DNA of 64,000 nt, from positions 10,354,001 through 10,418,000 of the forward strand of contig NZ_CP108513.1 of the NCBI RefSeq assembly GCF_035989285.1, in the 5' to 3' direction. Positions within the stretch are counted from its first letter, which is position 1; every line of letters begins with the position of its first letter. The notes under the pieces were generated by a model. It was given only the letters and a program-made list of their open reading frames with translations. It had not been told where the DNA came from and ran no database searches. Of this stretch, positions 53,079 through 61,740 are shown in pieces. The stretch comes from Streptomyces sp. NBC_01235 (GTDB lineage Bacteria > Actinomycetota > Actinomycetes > Streptomycetales > Streptomycetaceae). A program made the translations under genes and the position numbers.

Positions 53079-53810
53079 GTGAAGTCACGCCTCGACGGCG
53101 CGACGGCCAGGACGGGCCGGCCGCGGGCGACCTCGCGGGCCCAACTGGAACGGGTGGGCTTCGAGCTGTTCGCCCGGCACGGGTTCGACAGCACCACGGT
53201 GGACGACATCGCCGCGGCCGCGCACATCAGCCGCCGGACCTTCTTCCGCTACTTCGCCTCGAAGAACGACCTCGTGTGGGGCGACTTCGAGGGCCATCTC
53301 CTGCAGTTCAGGGCGTTGTTGGCAGGCGCCGATCCGGACACCCCGATGATGGACGCGCTGTGCGAGGCCGTCGTCCGGTTCAATCGCTTCGACCCCGCCG
53401 ACGTCCCCTGGCACGCGCAGCGCATGGAGCTCATCCTGCGGGTGCCCACCCTCCAGGCCGACGCGACCCTCCGCTACGCCTCGTGGCGGGCCATCGTCTC
53501 CGAATTCGTCGCGCAGCGCACGGGACTGCCCTCCGATGCGCTGGTGCCCCGGCTCACCGGTCATGCCGCCCTCTCCGCCGCCGTGGCGGCGTACGAGCAG
53601 TGGCTGTCCGTGCCCGGCTCCGATCTGTCGGACCTGCTGCGCCGCGCCATCAGGCAGCTGGATGCCGGTCTCGGATCGGCGGGCCTGGCCTGCGCGGAGG
53701 GCGGGGACGGACCCTCCCCGGCCGAGGGCTGCCGCTCAGCGCGGACCGCGACGCATCGCACGAGCGATGAACTCGCCGACGAGGACGGCGGTCGCGGCCG
53801 GACCGCGTAG
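53079..53810 (+). CDS. mftR: Mycofactocin system transcriptional regulator
   Basis: A 243-residue TetR-family protein with FELFARHGFDSTTVDDIAAA and ISRRTFFRYFASKND, the helix-turn-helix pattern of MftR. GTG 53079 has GGGAG five bases upstream. MftR proteins repress the mft locus and respond to acyl-CoA in mycobacteria. The last residues after about 200 are unusually polar, and the end overlaps mftG on the other strand by 75 bases. A partial match (ACACCGTG) to the mft motif lies about 70 bases upstream. Confidence 0.9.
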   Translation: MKSRLDGATARTGRPRATSRAQLERVGFELFARHGFDSTTVDDIAAAAHISRRTFFRYFASKNDLVWGDFEGHLLQFRALLAGADPDTPMMDALCEAVVRFNRFDPADVPWHAQRMELILRVPTLQADATLRYASWRAIVSEFVAQRTGLPSDALVPRLTGHAALSAAVAAYEQWLSVPGSDLSDLLRRAIRQLDAGLGSAGLACAEGGDGPSPAEGCRSARTATHRTSDELADEDGGRGRTA

Positions 53811-55280
53811 CGGGGCCACGGGAAGGATCGAGGTGTCCGCGACCCGCAGCCCGGCCAACCCGTGCACGCCGCCGTGGGAGTCGACGGCGGCGTCAGTACT
53901 GCCCGACGGACCCATGGGCACCGTGCCGCAGGTGTGCTGGGCCGTGCCGAGTCGGTCCCGGATCCACCCGTCGAGGAGCCGGTCGTCCTCAAGGGTCTCC
54001 GGGGCCGGTTCCAGCAGCCCCGCCGACACGTCCGCGAAGGCCGCCGTGGACACCAGCGAGGCCGTCATGCGGACCGCTTCGCGCATGCGGCGTCTGTCCC
54101 CGCCCGTGCCCAGATAGCCGTACTCGATGTTCCAGGCAGGCTCGCCGCCGGACGACATCATGGTCGTGCGGCCCCTGGCGGCAGGCGACTGCGGGGAGAC
54201 GAGGAACGCCAGCGGTGCCCCGGGCACGGTCGTGCGCCCCGTCACCAGGCCGGCCATCGGTATCAGCGACTGCAGGATCTCCAGATCGCCCGGGTGGGCC
54301 CCGTCGGACGACGAGCCGTGCAGGAGACCACCGAGCCAGGAGTCCACCGGTTCGGGCAGCGGCCGGCGGGGTGTCCATTCCACGACGACCTGCGGATGGT
54401 CGCTGAACCGGGCGCCGACGGCGGGGAGGTCGTGGACGACGGGCAGGTCCAGACGGCGCAGGTCGGCCGCGGGGCCTATGCCCGACCGGTGCAGAATGCG
54501 CGGGGTGGCGAGCGCTCCCGCGCAGAGCACGATCTCGTCCGCTTCTAGCACGGTGGCACCTGCGCCGCGTTCGACGACCACACCCCTCGCCCGGCCGCGC
54601 CCGACGCTCACCGCACGCACCGGCGAGTCACCCTCCACACGGAGGTTGGGGCGGCCCAGGGCGCCCAGGAGATAGCTGATCCCCGTGTTGATCCGGCGTC
54701 CGTCGACGCAGTTCAGAGGAACCGGGCCGAACCCGGGAGCGTCCTGGGCGTTCTTGTCGGGCTCCTCCGGAAAGCCCAGCTCGCGGGCCGCGGCGCGGAA
54801 CGCGGCGGTCGCCGGATGCCGCAGGTCCGTTCGCCGGACCCGCACCGGTCCGCGGTCGCCGTGCACCGCCCCGGCACCGTGATCCAGGTCGTTCTCCAGG
54901 TCGCGCAGCAACGGCAGCATCCGCTCGTAGGACCAGGCGTCGCCGCCCGCCCGCGCCCAGCGGTCGAAGTCGGCACGCCGGGCCCGGATGAAGTAGCCGC
55001 CGTTGACCGTCGTGGAACCGCCGAGAACGCGCCCCCGCGTCACCGTGCAGGGCCGCCCCGGCGCCAGGGAGACCAGGTGCCGCTCGACCGCCGGACGGCC
55101 GGGCCGGGCGCCGGGGACGAGACGGGCGTCCAGCAGTTCCGCGGCGAATTCCGACTCCCGGCGCGGAACCGGCCCTGCCTCCAGCAGGAGGACGGAACGC
55201 CCCGCGTCCTCGCTCAGCCGCGCGGCCAGCGCCGCGCCGCTCGCTCCTGCGCCGACGACCACGACATCCGGGCGGTTCAC
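53736..55280 (-). CDS. mftG: Mycofactocin-associated GMC oxidoreductase
   Basis: A 514-residue GMC flavoprotein. VVVVGAGASGAALAARLSED binds FAD, RGRVLGGSTTVNGGYFIRAR is the GMC signature, and TAQHTCGTVPMG supplies the active-site His. MftG passes electrons from reduced mycofactocin towards respiration. GTG 55280 is preceded by AAGGGG and begins directly at the FAD fold; the longer in-frame extension would read through the promoter region. Divergent from mftF with a shared motif between. Confidence 0.93.
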   Translation of the reverse strand: MNRPDVVVVGAGASGAALAARLSEDAGRSVLLLEAGPVPRRESEFAAELLDARLVPGARPGRPAVERHLVSLAPGRPCTVTRGRVLGGSTTVNGGYFIRARRADFDRWARAGGDAWSYERMLPLLRDLENDLDHGAGAVHGDRGPVRVRRTDLRHPATAAFRAAARELGFPEEPDKNAQDAPGFGPVPLNCVDGRRINTGISYLLGALGRPNLRVEGDSPVRAVSVGRGRARGVVVERGAGATVLEADEIVLCAGALATPRILHRSGIGPAADLRRLDLPVVHDLPAVGARFSDHPQVVVEWTPRRPLPEPVDSWLGGLLHGSSSDGAHPGDLEILQSLIPMAGLVTGRTTVPGAPLAFLVSPQSPAARGRTTMMSSGGEPAWNIEYGYLGTGGDRRRMREAVRMTASLVSTAAFADVSAGLLEPAPETLEDDRLLDGWIRDRLGTAQHTCGTVPMGPSGSTDAAVDSHGGVHGLAGLRVADTSILPVAPLRGPAATAVLVGEFIARAMRRGPR

Positions 55281-55303
55281 GGAAGTTGGGCCCCTTCCCT
55301 TTT

Positions 55304-55320
55304 GACACCGTGTGCCATTA
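55304..55320. promoter_or_regulatory. Mycofactocin regulon motif between mftG and mftF
   Basis: GACACCGTGTGCCATTA. This differs in one base from the motif at 60532-60548 upstream of mftA and in three from 60493-60509. It lies in the divergent mftG/mftF promoter region, and ACCGTG-N12-CACGGT (55307-55330) gives it dyad symmetry. It is the best candidate for the MftR operator. Confidence 0.7.
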
Positions 55321-55377
55321 GCCTCACGGTACAGGACAACGTCCGTGGGACCAGGGTCAGTTCGGGAAGGGGCCACG

Positions 55378-56802
55378 ATGACGCTCCCGGAGGGATTCGT
55401 GGTCACCCTCGACCGTGACACCCGTGTCCTCGACGGCGGCCGTGCGCTGCTCGGCGGTTCCCCGGTGCGGCTCCTGCGCCTGACGGAGCGCGCTCACCCG
55501 CTGCTGACCGGGCGCACGGTGGAAGTTCGGGATCCGGCCGGCGCGGTCCTCGCGGACCGGCTCCTGGAATCGGGCCTGGCTCATCCCGTCGTCGACGTCC
55601 TGCCGTCTCCCGACGATCCCCGGTACACCTTCGTCGTCCCGGTCCGTGACCGCCCGCGCCCGCTCGACCGGCTCCTGACAAGCATCGGGAGGGACCACCC
55701 GGTGATCGTCGTCGACGACGCCTCCCGTCGGCGAGGGCCGGTCGAGGCGGTGGCCGCCCGGCACGGGGCGCGCTTCGTCCCGTTGGACGTCAACCTGGGA
55801 CCGGCCGGGGCACGCAACGCCGGTCTCCGGCTGGTCACCACGCCGTACGTGGTCTTCGTGGACTCCGACGTCGTGCTGCCGCCGGGCGCGATCCCGACAC
55901 TCCTGCGGCACTTCACGGACCCCCGTGTCGCCATGGCCGTCCCGCGTATCACGGGACTCCCGCACCCCGCCTCCACCGGCTGGATCGCACGCTACGAAGA
56001 CGCCCGGTCCTCACTCGACCTGGGCCCGCGCCCCGCCCAGGTACGCCCGGGAACCTCCGTCTCCTGGGCGTCCACCGCCTGCACCGTGGCCCGCACCGAC
56101 GCCCTGCCCGGCGGCTTCGACGAGCGGATGCGGGTGGGGGAGGACGTCGATCTGGGGTGGCGGGTCGTGAAGAACGGCCGGCGAATCCGTTACGAGCCCT
56201 CGGTCCACGCCGCTCATGAGCATCGCGTGCGCTTCGACGACTGGTTCGTGCGCAAGGCCGTCTACGGGACCGGGGCACATCCACTGGCCGAACGGCACCC
56301 CGAGTTCATCGCCCCGGCCGTCCTCGCGCCGTGGGGTGCCGCGTTCGTCCTCGCCCTCCTGGCCCAGCGCCGCTGGTCGGTGCCGGTGGCGGGCGCGGTG
56401 TGCGCGGTGACCGCGGCGCGGATCACCCGGAAGCTCCGGGGCACGGAACACCCCGCGCGCCTGGCGTCCTCCCTCACGGCCATGGGCGCGATCGGCGCGC
56501 TGAGCCAGACCTCCGCCCTGCTGACCAGGCACTGGTGGCCCGTCACCGCGGTGGGCTGCGCGGTGTCCCGGCGGGTACGCCGGGCCGCGGCACTGGCCGC
56601 AGTCACCGACGTCGCGCTGGAGTACTGGCGCGCTCGCCCCGACATCGATCCGGTCCGCTACGGCGTCGCCCGCCGCCTCGACGACCTCGCCTACGGCTCC
56701 GGCGTGTGGTGGTCGGCCGTCAGGGGCCGCTCCACCGTGTCGTTGAGGCCCCGCGTGACGCACGCCCGAACGGAGCCCGGCTCAGCCGGAGTTCGAACCT
56801 GA
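55378..56802 (+). CDS. mftF: Mycofactocin biosynthesis glycosyltransferase
   Basis: A 474-residue family-2 glycosyltransferase. VIVVDDASRR and VPLDVNLGPAGARNAGL form the nucleotide-sugar site, VVFVDSDVVLP the DxD metal site, and GFDERMRVGEDVDLGWRVVK the acceptor and catalytic region. C-terminal hydrophobic segments (LAPWGAAFVLALLAQ) suggest membrane contact. It adds glucose units to the mycofactocin core. ATG 55378 has GGGAAGGGG upstream. Confidence 0.94.
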   Translation: MTLPEGFVVTLDRDTRVLDGGRALLGGSPVRLLRLTERAHPLLTGRTVEVRDPAGAVLADRLLESGLAHPVVDVLPSPDDPRYTFVVPVRDRPRPLDRLLTSIGRDHPVIVVDDASRRRGPVEAVAARHGARFVPLDVNLGPAGARNAGLRLVTTPYVVFVDSDVVLPPGAIPTLLRHFTDPRVAMAVPRITGLPHPASTGWIARYEDARSSLDLGPRPAQVRPGTSVSWASTACTVARTDALPGGFDERMRVGEDVDLGWRVVKNGRRIRYEPSVHAAHEHRVRFDDWFVRKAVYGTGAHPLAERHPEFIAPAVLAPWGAAFVLALLAQRRWSVPVAGAVCAVTAARITRKLRGTEHPARLASSLTAMGAIGALSQTSALLTRHWWPVTAVGCAVSRRVRRAAALAAVTDVALEYWRARPDIDPVRYGVARRLDDLAYGSGVWWSAVRGRSTVSLRPRVTHARTEPGSAGVRT

Positions 56803-56838
56803 GGGACGACGGCCGGCCCGTTCGTGGATCACGCGTGG

Positions 56839-57534
56839 TCAGGCCGTGCCAGTGCCTGCCGCCCGGCCCGACACCAGGGCGGCCAGTTGCTGGGCCGCCC
56901 CGCTGAGCAGAGCCCTGCCCTCCTCGGCGCTCGCGCCGGCCGGGTCCCCGAGCACCCCGTTGGCGGTGGCCGCCTTGAGCCCTTGGCCTCGCAGCAGCGG
57001 CAGCAGCTCCCCGACGGGCGTGGTGTTGCCGGCCTCGGCCCGTTCCAGGAGCACCCGGTGGGGCGCGAGCGCCAGCATGACGGAGGTCTCGGTGCGACCG
57101 GCGTGCGCGTCCCCGCCCCAGCGGGGGGACCAGGCCAGGACATGCCGGCCTTCCTCACGCAAGCGCCGTACGGCCCGGGAGACCGGCTCGGCGTTTCCGC
57201 CATGGGCCGAGACCAGCACGGTCCGGGGAAAGGTCGCGCAGGCGGAACGCACCAGCTCTAAGAGGAGCAGCTCCACGGCCTCCTGCCCGATGGACAGGGT
57301 GCCGGCGAACTCCTGGTGCTCGCCGCTGGACCCGAAGGCCACCGGCGGGGCGACCACGACACCGGGCACCTCCTGTGCCAGCCGTTCGGCCAGGGCCACG
57401 GCGATGTCGGTGTCGGTGGACAGCGGAAGGTGCGGCCCGTGCTGTTCGGTGGCGCCGACGGGAACGGCCAGGACCGGCCCGTCGCGCTCACGGCGGGCCA
57501 ACTCCGGCCAGGTGAGGGAGGCCAGCTCGGTCAT
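56839..57534 (-). CDS. mftE: Mycofactocin precursor peptide peptidase (creatininase family)
   Basis: A 231-residue creatininase-family metallopeptidase. VGATEQHGPHLPLSTDTD carries metal-binding Glu, His and Asp, and VSAHGGNAEP another His. It cuts the modified MftA to release the Val-Tyr-derived core. It ends the mftABCDE operon. Codon 92 (57259-57261) is TTA within ELLLLELV, the only TTA in the mft cluster, so this step may depend on the bldA tRNA. Confidence 0.94.
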   Translation of the reverse strand: MTELASLTWPELARRERDGPVLAVPVGATEQHGPHLPLSTDTDIAVALAERLAQEVPGVVVAPPVAFGSSGEHQEFAGTLSIGQEAVELLLLELVRSACATFPRTVLVSAHGGNAEPVSRAVRRLREEGRHVLAWSPRWGGDAHAGRTETSVMLALAPHRVLLERAEAGNTTPVGELLPLLRGQGLKAATANGVLGDPAGASAEEGRALLSGAAQQLAALVSGRAAGTGTA

Positions 57535-57547
57535 CCTGGGTTCCCTC

Positions 57548-58753
57548 TCAGGACGACGGACGGGACGAGGCGTCGGATCCGGCTCCCAGGGTTCGGGTGA
57601 AGTACGGCGGGACCACCACGTCGTCGGGCGTCAGCTCCTGGACACAGGAGCGTCCCAGCCCGAGGAGGGCGGAGTCGATGCCGCCGCGGAGGATGTCCAG
57701 GACGTTCTCCACGCCTGCCTGACCGCCCGCGGCCAGGCCCCACAGGTAGGCGCGGCCGATCAGGACCGCTCTCGCACCCAGCGCGAGGGCCTTGACGACG
57801 TCGCTGCCGCGCCGGACGCCTCCGTCGAGGAGCACCTCGATCTGGTCGCCCACGGCCTCGGCGACGGCGGGGAGGGCGCGGATCGGCGCCGGTGTGGAGT
57901 CCAGGTTGTTGCCGCCGTGGTTGGACACGGAGAGCGCGGTGGCGCCGACGTCCACGGCCCGCTTGGCGTCGTCCACCCGGCAGATGCCCTTGAGGAGGAA
58001 GGGCCCCTCCCACTGGCCGCGCAGCCACGCGATGTCCTCCCACGACGGCGGCGGGGTGCTCATCCACTCCCCGTAGGCGCCGAAGAACGTCGGCGGTCGC
58101 CGGCCGCGTTCGACGACGTTGGGAACCGTCAGGTCGGGCAGGCGGCGCGTCCTGGCGAAGTCGAGCAGCCAGCGCGGCCGGGTCAGGCCCTCGGGCGCGA
58201 ACCGGGCCAGCGCCTTGAGGTCCAGCCGTTCGGGGATGACGGGGCTGCCCCAGTCCCGGCCGTGGGAGAAGGACCAGTCGAGGGTGACGATCAGACCCTT
58301 GGCGCCCGCAACCCGCGCCCGCTCCATGTGCCGCACCATGGAGTCCTTGCCGCCCATCCAGTACATCTGGAAGAACGTCCGAGGATTGGCCGCGACGACC
58401 TCCTCGACGGGCTTGCTCGCGAAGGAGCTGAGCCCCATCGCCGTGCCGCGGGCGGCCGCCGCGCGGGCGACGGCGACCTCGCCGTCGGGGTGCACGGCCT
58501 GCACCCCGGTCGGGGAGACGACGACCGGCAGGGAGATCTCCTCGCCCATCACCGTCGTGGACAGGTCCCGCTTGGCCGACAGGCCGGCGACATGGGGCGC
58601 GAACCCGAGCTGTCCGAAGGCCTCGGTGTTGTCGCGGTAGGACACGCCGTTTTCGGACCCGGCGAGCAGCGCGGAGTAGACGGACTTCGGCAGGCGCTTC
58701 TTCGCCCGCCGCTGGGCCTCGGCCACCGTCTCGAACCAACCGCCGTCACCCAT
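57548..58753 (-). CDS. mftD: Mycofactocin FMN-dependent oxidase (alpha-hydroxy-acid family)
   Basis: A 401-residue FMN enzyme. VVSPTGVQAVHPDGEVAVAR, GLSSFASKPVEEV, GATALSVSNHGGNNLDSTPA (catalytic His) and VLLDGGVRRGSDVVKALALG (FMN phosphate) fit the family. It oxidises the released dipeptide core to the redox-active form. ATG 58753 overlaps mftC by 8 bases. Confidence 0.95.
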   Translation of the reverse strand: MGDGGWFETVAEAQRRAKKRLPKSVYSALLAGSENGVSYRDNTEAFGQLGFAPHVAGLSAKRDLSTTVMGEEISLPVVVSPTGVQAVHPDGEVAVARAAAARGTAMGLSSFASKPVEEVVAANPRTFFQMYWMGGKDSMVRHMERARVAGAKGLIVTLDWSFSHGRDWGSPVIPERLDLKALARFAPEGLTRPRWLLDFARTRRLPDLTVPNVVERGRRPPTFFGAYGEWMSTPPPSWEDIAWLRGQWEGPFLLKGICRVDDAKRAVDVGATALSVSNHGGNNLDSTPAPIRALPAVAEAVGDQIEVLLDGGVRRGSDVVKALALGARAVLIGRAYLWGLAAGGQAGVENVLDILRGGIDSALLGLGRSCVQELTPDDVVVPPYFTRTLGAGSDASSRPSS

Positions 58754-59990
58754 GGCGGGCCTCCTTCGCGGCCAGCCCCGCGAGGGGACTCTCGTCGCAC
58801 ATCCGGTCCGGGCGCCGCAGGCCCGGCATGCCGAGCCGCACCGGCGCCCGGTGTACCGGGCCGGTGTGCGAGTGGTCGCCGGTCGGGCGCGGCACCGCGG
58901 TCCGGTCGACCGAGTTCAGCGCGCTCCGCCCGTGTCCCTTGACGCACTCGGGGTCCGGGCCGTCCAACGGCAGGCCGGTGAAGAACTTCGCGGCCATGCA
59001 GCCGCCCCGGCAGGCGTCGTAGGCCGAGCACTGGGTGCACGCTCCGCCGCTCTGCGGCTTCCGCAGGTCGAGGAAGAGGGGCGACTCACGCCACACGCCC
59101 GTGAAGCCGCCGCCCTCGCGCACATTGCCCGCGAGGAACGCGTCGTGGATGGCGAAGGGACAGGCGTAGACGTCACCGACCGGGTCGATCAGGCACACCA
59201 CCCGTCCCGCACCGCACAGGTTCAGGCCGGGAAGCGGGTCGCCGTAGGCGGACAGATGGAAGAACGAGTCGCCCGTGAGGACCTTCTCACCGTGGTCGAC
59301 CAGCCAGTGGTACAGCTCCCTCTGCTGTTCGGCGGTCGGATGCAGCTCGTGCCAGACGTCCGCGCCCCGGCCCGAGGGACGCAGCCGCGTGAGCCGCAGT
59401 TGGGCGTCGTAGCGGTCGGCGAGCGCCTGAAAGGCGTCCAGTTGAGGGATGTTGTGCCGGGTCGCGACCACGGAGATCTTGAAACCCCGCAGGCCGGCGG
59501 CGGCGAGGTTCTCCATCGCCCGCACCGCCGTTGCGTACGAACCGGCGCCGCGGACCGCGTCGTTCACCTCGGCGGTCGCGCCGTCCAGGGAGATCTGCAC
59601 GTCGACGTAGTCGTCGGCGGCCAGGCGCTCCGCCACCGCGGGGGTGATCCTGACGCCGTTGGTGGAGAACTTCACGCCCACGTGGTGAGCGGTCGCGTAG
59701 TCGACCAGTTCGAAGAAGTCGGAGCGGACCGTCGGCTCGCCGCCGCCGATGTTCACGTAGAAGACCTGCATGCGCTCGAGTTCGTCGATCACCGCCTTGC
59801 ACTCCTCGGTGCTCAACTCGCGCGGGTCACGCCGCCCCGAGCTGGACAGGCAGTGGACGCACGCCAGGTTGCAGGCGTAGGTGAGCTCCCAGGTCAGGCA
59901 GATCGGGGCGTCCAGCCCGTGCTGGAAGTGGTCCACCAGGCGGTTGGCGGGCACGGCGGCGCGCCCCGCCTTTGGAGGTGCGACCGTCAT
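58746..59990 (-). CDS. mftC: Mycofactocin radical SAM maturase
   Basis: A 414-residue radical-SAM/SPASM protein. CNLACVHC (Cys 40, 44, 47) binds the SAM cluster, VNIGGGEPTVRSD the SAM loop, and the C-terminal CGAGRVVCLIDPVGDVYACP with CTQCSAYDACRGGC the auxiliary clusters. It decarboxylates the MftA C-terminal Tyr and cross-links it to Val. It starts in an ATGA overlap with mftB and ends overlapping mftD. Confidence 0.96.
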   Translation of the reverse strand: MTVAPPKAGRAAVPANRLVDHFQHGLDAPICLTWELTYACNLACVHCLSSSGRRDPRELSTEECKAVIDELERMQVFYVNIGGGEPTVRSDFFELVDYATAHHVGVKFSTNGVRITPAVAERLAADDYVDVQISLDGATAEVNDAVRGAGSYATAVRAMENLAAAGLRGFKISVVATRHNIPQLDAFQALADRYDAQLRLTRLRPSGRGADVWHELHPTAEQQRELYHWLVDHGEKVLTGDSFFHLSAYGDPLPGLNLCGAGRVVCLIDPVGDVYACPFAIHDAFLAGNVREGGGFTGVWRESPLFLDLRKPQSGGACTQCSAYDACRGGCMAAKFFTGLPLDGPDPECVKGHGRSALNSVDRTAVPRPTGDHSHTGPVHRAPVRLGMPGLRRPDRMCDESPLAGLAAKEARHG

Positions 59991-60352
59991 CGTGCCTCCT
60001 CGGCCCGAGGCTCCTCGCCGCGCGGCAGCGGCCGGGCGGTGATCATGCGGGAAGCGGCCAGCGCGGCCAACGCCCCGCCGAACCGGGCGAGTTCGGCGGG
60101 CTGTACGCCGGCCGCCCGGCAGGCGGCCCCGGCGCTGGGCTGGTCTGCCAGCGACTGTACGGCGGCGAGCAGCCGGGGGTCCTTCAGGAACGACAGCCGT
60201 CGGGTGCCGAAGTGGTAGAGCAGGGCTCCGAACCGCTCCGGGCGCACGGCCACCTGCGGGTGCAGATCCCAGGCGGCGTCGAGGTCGAAACCGGCCTCGG
60301 TCGCACGGGGCGCCGTGACGGTGGCCGGGTCAGTAGACGCCGCACATGCCAT
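59987..60352 (-). CDS. mftB: Mycofactocin precursor chaperone (RRE protein)
   Basis: A 121-residue RiPP-recognition protein with FDLDAAWDLHPQVAVRPE and FGALLYHFGTRRLSFLKDP, both typical of MftB. It delivers MftA to MftC. ATG 60352 lies inside mftA, overlapping it by 23 bases in another frame, and its ribosome site GGAGG is made of mftA codons, so translation is coupled. No in-frame start is available after the mftA stop until well into the conserved domain. Confidence 0.92.
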   Translation of the reverse strand: MACAASTDPATVTAPRATEAGFDLDAAWDLHPQVAVRPERFGALLYHFGTRRLSFLKDPRLLAAVQSLADQPSAGAACRAAGVQPAELARFGGALAALAASRMITARPLPRGEEPRAEEAR

Positions 60353-60473
60353 CGATGGACACCTCCTCGACCAGCAGGTCCTGCTCGACGAGGACCTGGT
60401 CGGCGAGCGGTTCCTCCGTCCCGGCGGCGGGCGGGGCGGAGGCGGGGACGCGAACCTGCGGGGACTCGGCCAT
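60330..60473 (-). CDS. mftA: Mycofactocin precursor peptide
   Basis: A 47-residue peptide starting MAESPQVRVPASAPP and ending in the invariant IDGMCGVY, whose last Val and Tyr become the mycofactocin core. ADQVLVEQDLLVEEVSIDG is the leader segment recognised by MftB. ATG 60473 follows GAGGGAG. It opens the mftABCDE operon. Two copies of the mft motif lie upstream. Confidence 0.97.
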   Translation of the reverse strand: MAESPQVRVPASAPPAAGTEEPLADQVLVEQDLLVEEVSIDGMCGVY

Positions 60474-60492
60474 CGGGACTCCCTCGTTGCAG

Positions 60493-60509
60493 AGTATTGG
60501 CACTCGGTG
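60493..60509 (-). promoter_or_regulatory. Mycofactocin regulon motif upstream of mftA, proximal
   Basis: On the minus strand, TCACCGAGTGCCAATA with a preceding G. This is the same motif as at 60532-60548 with two differences, repeated in direct orientation with 39 bp between equivalent bases. It ends about 20 bases before the mftA start. Confidence 0.6.
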
Positions 60510-60531
60510 ACGAAAACTCTGGGAGCCACGA

Positions 60532-60548
60532 TAATGGCACTCGGTGTC
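60532..60548 (-). promoter_or_regulatory. Mycofactocin regulon motif upstream of mftA, distal
   Basis: On the minus strand, GACACCGAGTGCCATTA. Sixteen of 17 bases match the site between mftG and mftF. It lies about 60 bases upstream of the mftA start, in the promoter region. Confidence 0.7.
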
Positions 60549-60723
60549 GTAAAGAAGGTGCGTGCACGAAATGCCGTGCGCCCGACGCGACTTCGGATGA
60601 GGCGTGAGCAACTCGCGGGCGTCGAGCGACTCCTGGGTGGCGGGGGCGTCCGCATGGCCGGCGCGGCTCGCCGGTTCCCCGGCCAGGACGTAGGCGCCGA
60701 GGAGAGAGACGGTTGCCGGGCCC

Positions 60724-61740
60724 TCACTCGTCCCCGAGGTAGTCCCGCAGCACGTGCGAGCGCGAGGGGTGGCGCAGCTTGCTCATCGTCTTGCCCTCGA
60801 TCTGGCGAATGCGTTCGCGGGTCACGCCGTAGACCTGGCCGATCTCCTCCAACGTCCGCGGCCGGCCGCCGAAGAGGCCGTACCGCAGGGAGATGATGCC
60901 GGCCTCGCGCGGGGTCAGGTCGGCCAGGACGCTCCGCAGGGTGCCCTGGAGGAGATCGAAGGTGACCATCTCCCAGGGGGAAGGCGAGTCGCTGTCCATG
61001 ATGAGGTCGCCGAACTCGGTGTTGCCGTCCTCGGAGAGGGTGGTGTCGAGCGATACGGGTTCCTTGGTGTAGGCGCTGAGCTCGGCCAGCCGTTCCACCG
61101 GGATCCCCGCCTTCTCGGCGAGTTCCTGCGGCGTCGGCTCGGCCCCGGTGTCGAGGATCAGCTCGCGGCGGACCCGCGCCACCCGGTTGATGAGCTCCAC
61201 GGTGTGGACCGGTATGCGGATGGTGCGGCTCTGGTCGGCCAGGGCCCGGGTGATCGCCTGTTTGATCCACCAGGTCGCGTACGTGGAGAACTTGAAGCCC
61301 TTGGTGTAGTCGAACTTCTCCACGGCCCGCATCAGCCCGGTGTTCCCCTCCTGGATGAGGTCCAGGAACTGCAGTCCGCGCCCGGTGTAGCGCTTGGCGA
61401 CGGAGACCACCAGGCGGAGGTTGGCCTCGGTGAGGTGGTTCTTCGCGCGGTGGCCGTCCTCGGCGAGAAGGGCCAGTTCCCGGCGGAAGTGCGGGTCCGG
61501 GCCCGTTTCTCCGGCGAGCAGGTGTTCGGCGTACACACCGGCTTCGATGCGCTTGCCCAGCTCCACCTCCTGCTCGGCCGTCAGCAGCCGGACCTTGGCG
61601 ATGAGCCGCAGGTAGTCCTTCACCTGGTCGACGGTGCCGCCTCCGGAGGAGAGCCGGGGAGCGGGCGCGTCGGCCTCGTCGTCCTCCACGAGCGGAAGCT
61701 CTTCGGCGTCCTCCGCCTCCCGTACGTCCGTGACACTCAT
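60724..61740 (-). CDS. Group-2 sigma-70 family RNA polymerase sigma factor
   Basis: A 338-residue sigma factor with regions 1.2-4.2. Region 2 is [40 protein letters not shown] and [19 protein letters not shown], near-identical to principal sigma factors. Region 4 is [20 protein letters not shown] followed by TRERIRQIE. It lacks the long N-terminal extension of HrdB, so it is one of the alternative Hrd-like factors. ATG 61740 has GGAG upstream. Its start overlaps the mini-UvrA gene as ATGA, so the two are coupled. Confidence 0.93.
   Translation of the reverse strand: MSVTDVREAEDAEELPLVEDDEADAPAPRLSSGGGTVDQVKDYLRLIAKVRLLTAEQEVELGKRIEAGVYAEHLLAGETGPDPHFRRELALLAEDGHRAKNHLTEANLRLVVSVAKRYTGRGLQFLDLIQEGNTGLMRAVEKFDYTKGFKFSTYATWWIKQAITRALADQSRTIRIPVHTVELINRVARVRRELILDTGAEPTPQELAEKAGIPVERLAELSAYTKEPVSLDTTLSEDGNTEFGDLIMDSDSPSPWEMVTFDLLQGTLRSVLADLTPREAGIISLRYGLFGGRPRTLEEIGQVYGVTRERIRQIEGKTMSKLRHPSRSHVLRDYLGDE

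Noticed and set aside
60490..60512. TTGGCACTC as a CIRCE half-site for HrcA
   Set aside because: The second inverted half (GAGTGCTAA) is missing; the repeat is direct and matches the mft motif instead.
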